64,000 nucleotides of DNA from Apoda limacodes. Its lineage: Eukaryota; Arthropoda; Insecta; Lepidoptera; Limacodidae. Below, piece by piece: positions 39,301-48,300 of this stretch (within the stretch, counting starts at the first letter, position 1; each line of letters begins with the position of its first letter). The stretch is taken from the NCBI GenBank assembly GCA_946406115.1, contig OX291545.1:23121153-23185152 (forward strand), read 5' to 3'. A program made the translations under genes and the position numbers. Below the pieces are notes generated by a model that had not been told where the DNA came from, did no database searches, and saw only the letters and a list, made by a program, of their open reading frames with translations.

Positions 39301-42300
39301 CCAACAAACATACTGCCCGACTTCTAAAATACAATTCAGTAATACCTACTACCTAATTTTTGGACATTACACAAATTGTCACTTATTTGCTAAAAATAGT
39401 GACCTCCACAGTGTTAATACAAGGAATAAGGATCAATTGGTGGTTCCAAAATGTCGTCTTCAGAAGGTACATAGCTCTTTCGCAATACAAAGTATATTTT
39501 TCTACAATAAAATTCCAGAAGAAGAGATAGTTTGAGTCCCAAAGAAGGACATAAGCTACTTGAAAACGTCAAGTGTTAGTCGGTTTTTTTTTCTATAAGT
39601 GAGGAGTTGTCGTGGAAATTCTACACCGATAACGCGGGCAAAAGCTAGTATTATATAGGTGTAACTTACTCATGATCCTGTCTGATCGAGGGTCAATAAA
39701 TTGCAAATCAAATGGTTATACTTTTAATTTTATGACCTACTATTATTTAGTAGTATTCTCTAGGCAGTGCTCTTTATAGGTATTACAAGCTGACCCGGTG
39801 AACCGTGTTCCTTTTTTTAAAAACAACTGCCGCACCAACCTATTGTTAAAGGGTTGTACTAATTCAGAAACCTTCCCCGACATGTGCATAACAACTTACC
39901 AAAATTTAATTAAAATCAGTTTATCGCACTTGACTTCTTTTATAAAAACCTTGCCATAACACTCTCAAACACAACAAAAAAATTACCTGAATTGGTCCAG
40001 TCGTCTTCGAGTTTTCCTTAGTGCGCGAGTCCGACTCGAACTTGACCCTGGCCGACTCGCACTTGACCCTTTTTTCTTTCTCAGAAACCTTCCCCGGCGT
40101 GTGCAAAACAACTTACCAAAATTCCATTAAAACCGTTTTCCCCTTTCTGCGCGAGCCTGACTCGCACTTGACCCTGTCAGACTCGCACTTGCCCTTTTTT
40201 TTCTTTCTCAGAAACCTTCCCCGGCATAACAACTTACCAAAATTTCATTAAAATCGGTTTACTCTTAATGCGCAAGTCCGACTCGCACTTGACCGTTTTT
40301 TTCTTTCATAAAAACTTTGCCATAGCTCTATCAAATACAACAAAAAACATTATCCGAATTGGTCCAGCCGTCTTCGAGTTTTCCTTAGTGCGCGAGTCCG
40401 ACTCGCACTCGACCGTTTTTTTTTTTCATAAAAACCTTGCTCTAACACTAACAAACACAAAAAAAAATACCCTAATTGGTCCAGCCGTCTTCGAGTTTTC
40501 CGTAGTGCGCGGGTCCGTCTCGCACTTGACCGTTTTTTTCTTTCATAAAAACCTTGCTCTAACACTAATAACCCCAACGAAAAAAATTACCCGAATTGGT
40601 CCAGCCGTCTTCGAGTTTTCCTTAGTGCGCTAGTCCGACTCGAACTTGACCGTTTTTTTCTTTCATAAAAACTTTGCCATAGCTCTATCAAACACAACAA
40701 AAAAAAATATCCGAATTGGTCCAGCCGTCTTCGAGTTTTCCTTAGTGCGCGAGTCCGACTCGAACTTGACCCTGGCCGACTCGCACTTGACCCTTTTTTC
40801 TTTCTCAGAAACCTTCCCCGGCGTGTGCAAAACAACTTACAAAATTCCATTAAAACCGTTTTCCCCTTTCTGCGCGAGCCTGACTCGCACTTGACCCTGT
40901 CAGACTCGCACTTGCCCTTTTTTTTCTTTCTCAGAAACCTTCCCCGGCATAACAACTTACCAAAATTTCATTAAAATCGGTTTACTCTTAATGCGCAAGT
41001 CCGACTCGCACTTGACCGTTTTTTTCTTTCATAAAAACTTTGCCATAGCTCTATCAAATACAACAAAAAACATTATCCGAATTGGTCCAGCCGTCTTCGA
41101 GTTTTCCTTAGTGCGCGAGTCCGACTCGCACTCGACCGTTTTTTTTTTTCATAAAAACCTTGCTCTAACACTAACAAACACAAAAAAAAATACCCTAATT
41201 GGTCCAGCCGTCTTCGAGTTTTCCGTAGTGCGCGGGTCCGTCTCGCACTTGACCGTTTTTTTCTTTCATAAAAACCTTGCTCTAACACTAATAACCCCAA
41301 CGAAAAAAATTACCCGAATTGGTCCAGCCGTCTTCGAGTTTTCCTTAGTGCGCTAGTCCGACTCGAACTTGACCGTTTTTTTCTTTCATAAAAACTTTGC
41401 CATAGCTCTATCAAACACAACAAAAAAAAATATCCGAATTGGTCCAGCCGTCTTCGAGTTTTCCTTAGTGCGCGAGTCCGACTCGAACTTGACCCTGGCC
41501 GACTCGCACTTGACCCTTTTTTCTTTCTCAGAAACCTTCCCCGGCGTGTGCAAAACAACTTACCAAAATTCCATTAAAACCGTTTTCCCCTTTCTGCGCG
41601 AGCCTGACTCGCACTTGACCCTGTCAGACTCGCACTTGCCCTTTTTTTTCTTTCTCAGAAACCTTCCCCGGCATAACAACTTACCAAAATTTCATTAAAA
41701 TCGGTTTACTCTTAATGCGCAAGTCCGACTCGCACTTGACCGTTTTTTTCTTTCATAAAAACTTTGCCATAGCTCTATCAAATACAACAAAAAACATTAT
41801 CCGAATTGGTCCAGCCGTCTTCGAGTTTTCCTTAGTGCGCGAGTCCGACTCGCACTCGACCGTTTTTTTTTTTCATAAAAACCTTGCTCTAACACTAACA
41901 AACACAAAAAAAAATACCCTAATTGGTCCAGCCGTCTTCGAGTTTTCCGTAGTGCGCGGGTCCGTCTCGCACTTGACCGTTTTTTTCTTTCATAAAAACC
42001 TTGCTCTAACACTAATAACCCCAACGAAAAAAATTACCCGAATTGGTCCAGCCGTCTTCGAGTTTTCCTTAGTGCGCTAGTCCGACTCGAACTTGACCGT
42101 TTTTTTCTTTCATAAAAACTTTGCCATAGCTCTATCAAACACAACAAAAAAAAATATCCGAATTGGTCCAGCCGTCTTCGAGTTTTCCTTAGTGCGCGAG
42201 TCCGACTCGAACTTGACCCTGGCCGACTCGCACTTGACCCTTTTTTCTTTCTCAGAAACCTTCCCCGGCGTGTGCAAAACAACTTACCAAAATTCCATTA

Positions 42301-45300
42301 AAACCGTTTTCCCCTTTCTGCGCGAGCCTGACTCGCACTTGACCCTGTCAGACTCGCACTTGCCCTTTTTTTTCTTTCTCAGAAACCTTCCCCGGCATAA
42401 CAACTTACCAAAATTTCATTAAAATCGGTTTACTCTTAATGCGCAAGTCCGACTCGCACTTGACCGTTTTTTTCTTTCATAAAAACTTTGCCATAGCTCT
42501 ATCAAATACAACAAAAAACATTATCCGAATTGGTCCAGCCGTCTTCGAGTTTTCCTTAGTGCGCGAGTCCGACTCGCACTCGACCGTTTTTTTTTTTCAT
42601 AAAAACCTTGCTCTAACACTAACAAACACAAAAAAAAATACCCTAATTGGTCCAGCCGTCTTCGAGTTTTCCGTAGTGCGCGGGTCCGTCTCGCACTTGA
42701 CCGTTTTTTTCTTTCATAAAAACCTTGCTCTAACACTAATAACCCCAACGAAAAAAATTACCCGAATTGGTCCAGCCGTCTTCGAGTTTTCCTTAGTGCG
42801 CTAGTCCGACTCGAACTTGACCGTTTTTTTCTTTCATAAAAACTTTGCCATAGCTCTATCAAACACAACAAAAAAAAATATCCGAATTGGTCCAGCCGTC
42901 TTCGAGTTTTCCTTAGTGCGCGAGTCCGACTCGAACTTGACCCTGGCCGACTCGCACTTGACCCTTTTTTCTTTCTCAGAAACCTTCCCCGGCGTGTGCA
43001 AAACAACTTACCAAAATTCCATTAAAACCGTTTTCCCCTTTCTGCGCGAGCCTGACTCGCACTTGACCCTGTCAGACTCGCACTTGCCCTTTTTTTTCTT
43101 TCTCAGAAACCTTCCCCGGCAAAACAACTTACCAAAATTTCATTAAAATCGGTTTACTCTTAATGCGCAAGTCCGACTCGCACTTGACCGTTTTTTTCTT
43201 TCATAAAAACTTTGCCATAGCTCTATCAAATACAACAAAAAACATTATCCGAATTGGTCCAGCCGTCTTCGAGTTTTCCTTAGTGCGCGAGTCCGACTCG
43301 CACTCGACCGTTTTTTTTTTTCATAAAAACCTTGCTCTAACACTAACAAACACAAAAAAAAATACCCTAATTGGTCCAGCCGTCTTCGAGTTTTCCGTAG
43401 TGCGCGGGTCCGTCTCGCACTTGACCGTTTTTTTCTTTCATAAAAACCTTGCTCTAACACTAATAACCCCAACGAAAAAAATTACCCGAATTGGTCCAGC
43501 CGTCTTCGAGTTTTCCTTAGTGCGCTAGTCCGACTCGAACTTGACCGTTTTTTTCTTTCATAAAAACTTTGCCATAGCTCTATCAAACACAACAAAAAAA
43601 AATATCCGAATTGGTCCAGCCGTCTTCGAGTTTTCCTTAGTGCGCGAGTCCGACTCGAACTTGACCCTGGCCGACTCGCACTTGACCCCTTTTTCTTTCT
43701 CAGAAACCTTCCCCGGCGTGTGCAAAACAACTTACAAAATTCCATTAAAACCGTTTTCCCCTTTCTGCGCGAGCCTGACTCGCACTTGATCCTGTCAGAC
43801 TCGCACTTGCCCTTTTTTTTCTTTCTCAGAAACCTTCCCCGGCGTGTGCATAAAAACTTACCAAAATTTCATTAAAATCGGTTTACTCTTAATGCGCAAG
43901 TCCGACTCGCACTTGACCGTTTTGCTTTCATAAAATCTTTGCCATAGCTCTATCAAACACAAATAAAAAAAATTATCCGAATTGGTCCAGCCGTCTTCGA
44001 GTTTTCCTTAGTCCGCGAGTCCGACTCGCATTTGACCGTTTTTTTTTTTTTCATAAAAACCTTGCTCTAACACTAATAACCCCAACAAAAAAAATTACCC
44101 GAATTGGTCCAGCAGTCTTAGAGTTTCGCGCTTAGCAACAAATTTTGCGATTCATTTTTATTTATATAGATTACGCTAAATACCTACCTAGTTAAAGGTC
44201 AAAAAAATCTAATCAACTTGCTGCGCAACGAAACATGCAACAGTGATATTTTCGTAATTGTTTCCGTAGGTAACGATGGCCCGCGACTGATTTTGGCTGC
44301 CACCTCGCCTCGCCTCCCCCGTCTCAAGCCCAGCCAGCATCATGATAGAATTCGATTTTTGCAAATTTGACTAATGATTTTTGTGTTTCGAATTATTGTG
44401 TTTATTCATTTAATTTAGTAAGAATGACAGTAAAGTTTTTTTATTTAGAAAATTTATTATGTTATCTAGGTCTGTGGTGCTTTAAAATTTTCGGAAACGT
44501 TTTTGTTATAGTTATAAGTTATAAGCACGAAGTTGCAGCTGTTATGACCATAAATTACAAGTTTTTGCACTCTAATAATTTTAGAACTACACAATTTAAC
44601 GTAAAACACCACAGACCTAGATATTAGTTGTCTGGTCTTGTTAAAACAAAAAACATTGAGTTTGAGGGATTGATATTCATCAGAGGAGATAAATCCTTTT
44701 GTATGGAGCGCGCTGCGAATCCGATACTCTTAAACGTATTAAAGAATGCAATGCACGCGTTTTGAGAAAGCGATAAAAAGAAACAAAGTCCTAAATGCTT
44801 CTGAATGCTTGAAACGAAGTCAAACGGATAAACTTGGATCATAAGTGGTCCAGGTGAGACGGGAAAAGGGATTTTTTCGGAAGGTTACTCGCCATTGTAA
44901 ATGATAAAAAAACCAACGTGGCATGATGCTTGGTATTTCCCTCATCACCGGCGCCTCCTGTTCTGGTTCAGTCATCAAAATTGGTAAACTATCTGGAGGC
45001 TGAAACGGAATATTATATACCAGCAGAAGATAACATACTCTAATCGATGGGTTTTATTTTTTTAGAATACTTGGACCAGTTCTAGAAACGTTTGGCGAGA
45101 TATCAGAGTTTGTTTTAAGACAGATGTGTAAAAACAATGCCAAAGAAATTTGAACCATCCATAAAGGACCCGGAAAGACAGGAAATGGGTACAGAGAGCC
45201 GTTCATACAAAATTACTCGACCAACCCAAGAAAAACAAAGTAAAGATTTTGGTAAGTCTTTGAATAATGTTCAATTCAAAGAGGCGTTTATTAATTTCTT

Positions 45301-48300
45301 AACAGTGGAACAGATTGGGAAAGAACATGTCATCTGCCTCTGATAGGAAGTAAAAAAAATCTAACAACCGACGGAAACAAATGTTTCTCATTTGAAAAAA
45401 GGATGAGCTCGTGAAAAGAATGGGAAATTTATGATAGTTTTCACGAGGAAGCTGATACAGGAATAATTTTGATCTAAATCAGACCCCATTTAATTTAACG
45501 GTTAACACCGCTACAGTGTTCTGATACGGATACTTTAATTTTGATTCTGGGAAATATGTGAAAATTTCCAAACAAGGAAATATGGATACCTTCAGGCCCG
45601 CGTTAAATGTGAGATAATTGTACAAACTAGCAAACATTTTAGTAGTATCATTTTGCATGGCACTTCGAGCTATGCATGCAATAACTGGCTGTGATTATAC
45701 TTCTGCATTTAAAGGCAAAGGAAAAATAAAAGCTTTAAAATTACTAGTGGCGAATACAGATTTACAAAGTAAGTTTGCATCTTGATCTATATAAGATGTC
45801 TGCTGTTCAAGAATTTACTTGTCATTTATATGGCTTAATCTTTAAGAAAAAATATGGAAGAGTAGAGGGAAAAGCAAAATTTACGAAAAAAATTAAGGAA
45901 TTTTGATGCCAGCAACTTACCGCCATGCTGAACATCACTAACATATCACATATTGCGATGCATTTTTGTGATTTCAATGTGGCGCAATGCTACAAGACCT
46001 GATTGTCTATTACGTAACCCAGAATGTTATGGATGGATGGAATGTAAGCAATTACAAATTGCAAATTTTGTGGTTTGAAGGACACCCTACTCCCATGACA
46101 GTCGAAGAAATAATTGTTAATAGCGATTCCGAAAGCGATTCTTGCGACAACGATTATTCATCAGATGTAGAAGTTGATGAGTGATAAAATTATAATGTAA
46201 TATTTGTTAACTTTTATCCCATTATCATTTTTGTTTTCCCTTCCCAAAACAGGGGTTACGTAGTTATTTTTTGGTTACGAGTAGGTCCTAACTAAAACTT
46301 ATGTTAAAAGTACGAGCATGTATGCATGCACGTAGGTATAATAATTGTTTTGACAAAAATATAGAAATTTTACGTTAGCAAACAAGCAAGTTTATTTTAG
46401 CGTTAAAAAAATGTGTTAAAAATGAAACAACAGTTATCCTGATTCTCTGTGTAACTAAATAATCGCACGTAGGACTTTTCAATGATAGTTTACAAATATC
46501 GAATATCAAATTCAAAATTCGGGCCGGGACATATTTATTTAATTAATTAATAATATTAATTTTGATTATTATTTTTATAATTAAAATGTAGTAGGCAATT
46601 AATAAATTAATTTAACTTTTATATTTTATTTATTATTTCGCATAATAATTGGCTAACATTGAATTCTTTATGACATTGAGTTTTTTTTTACAAATAGTAA
46701 TTTTTACAAAAACTGGCTGACTTGATAAACTGTCAGGTTGAGGATTGGCAACCTTCGGATTTTGTCAAAAGTATTATCGGGGCTACAAATAGACGTTGGT
46801 TTCATTCATGTAGTCGATGATGTAAGTGAGGCCCTTTTGCAGTACGGTAAAAGTTGGCTGACTGAAGTATGTGCCGGGAGGGGGTTGGCAACCCTAGTCA
46901 GTCTTGTTTTTCTCAATGGTCGCTATTGCTACGATGAACTCTTCGGCGTGTAGTCAATGAAATATTTTTAATTTAAATTAGTGATACATATCTAGAGACC
47001 ACTATATTTCTGCCAGATTAGGACATGGCAACCCTAGTGAGTTCAGTCTCTCAAAGTTGCTACTAACGCTACAAAATGGTGTCATTCGTGTATCTTAGGA
47101 CGTAAGGTTTCAGGTATCGGGGCTCCGGTCTAACAGTGCCGTCTGATCCCGAAATAAGCACAACGTACACAAATACATGTATAAACTTTTTTTTGTAAAT
47201 ACATAAAGATTATGCATAGAAAACATCCAGTCTCAAGACAAACACAAATAATAAATGTTTATCATATGCGGGAATCGAACCCACGCCCCTTGATTCAGTA
47301 ATCGCATTACCAGTTTCAACACACTTGCTCGTAAACTTCTTATGTCACCGCTATTAAGTTTAAATTGTAGCTTAGAAAACTTGCATGCGTTTTTCACTAT
47401 TACGTAATTTGTATAACTTACTTAACTTGCGGCTATCGTTACGTACTATTTCCAATACTCATAATAATACGTAGTCAGCATTGCGGGCACGGCACCTGCA
47501 AGATAAGTATGGCGACGATGGTGAGCGGCGAGCGCCCGCGGGTTTCTTACTTGTAACCATAAGTTAGAATAAGTTTGGCTCCTGTATTCAGCACACATTT
47601 ATTATTTTTATTATAATTCAATTTGTCTTTTTTAATAGTCCTTTCCGCTCCGTTGCGATTTGACTAAGTAGGTAACCAATAACCAATTTCAGATCAAATA
47701 ACTTTTTATTAGATCTGTGTTACCATTATGTATATTAAACTATCACATTTAAAAATAGTTTTCTTTCCTTACTCTTACCATATAGTATTTTGTTTTCTTT
47801 ATTTTGCAGGTGACATTTTGGTAGCAGACGAACTCGGTTACCTGTACTTTCGCGACCGCACCGGAGACACCTTCAGATGGCACGGCGAGAACGTGAGCAC
47901 GGCTGAGGTGGAAGGCGCCATATCGAGGGTCGCTGAACATAAAGACGTGGTCGTTTATGGCGTCTTGGTAAGAACACTGACTCATATATTATATAGCTTA
48001 CTGATAGGTACATATTTATAGCAAAGTATCTAGAGGTGTATAAAGTAGATCAACTCGCGCCAAACGGTTAGCATCGTTGCGGTGAGGCGATGCGGCGGGG
48101 GAGCGGTTGTCGCCCACCGCACAGCTTGCAACTGGTGATTCTAATCGTGGTTGGCGCTTTGTGGGCGACGCACACGTCTCGCGTACTTTGGCTATACAGC
48201 GTAAGCACGGCCGAGGCGGACGATGCTATAAGTATCAAGGACCGCGGAACACAAAAACGCGGTCGTCTATGGCGTATGGTGTTCACTTCATCTAAATGAG

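Noticed and set aside
40268..43789. Repeated 75 to 121-codon frames on both strands through the tandem array, as a possible protein family
   Set aside because: They recur only because the DNA repeats, exist on both strands at once, and are low-complexity Phe/His/Lys or Arg/Lys/Ser runs from homopolymer-rich monomers.
39785..44175. CRISPR-like array
   Set aside because: No unique spacers between short direct repeats; units are long, contiguous and nearly identical, and the genome is eukaryotic.
47260..47345. A tRNA gene on the - strand
   Set aside because: Only the T-arm/B-box part is tRNA-like; acceptor and anticodon stems cannot be formed, so it is a SINE remnant.
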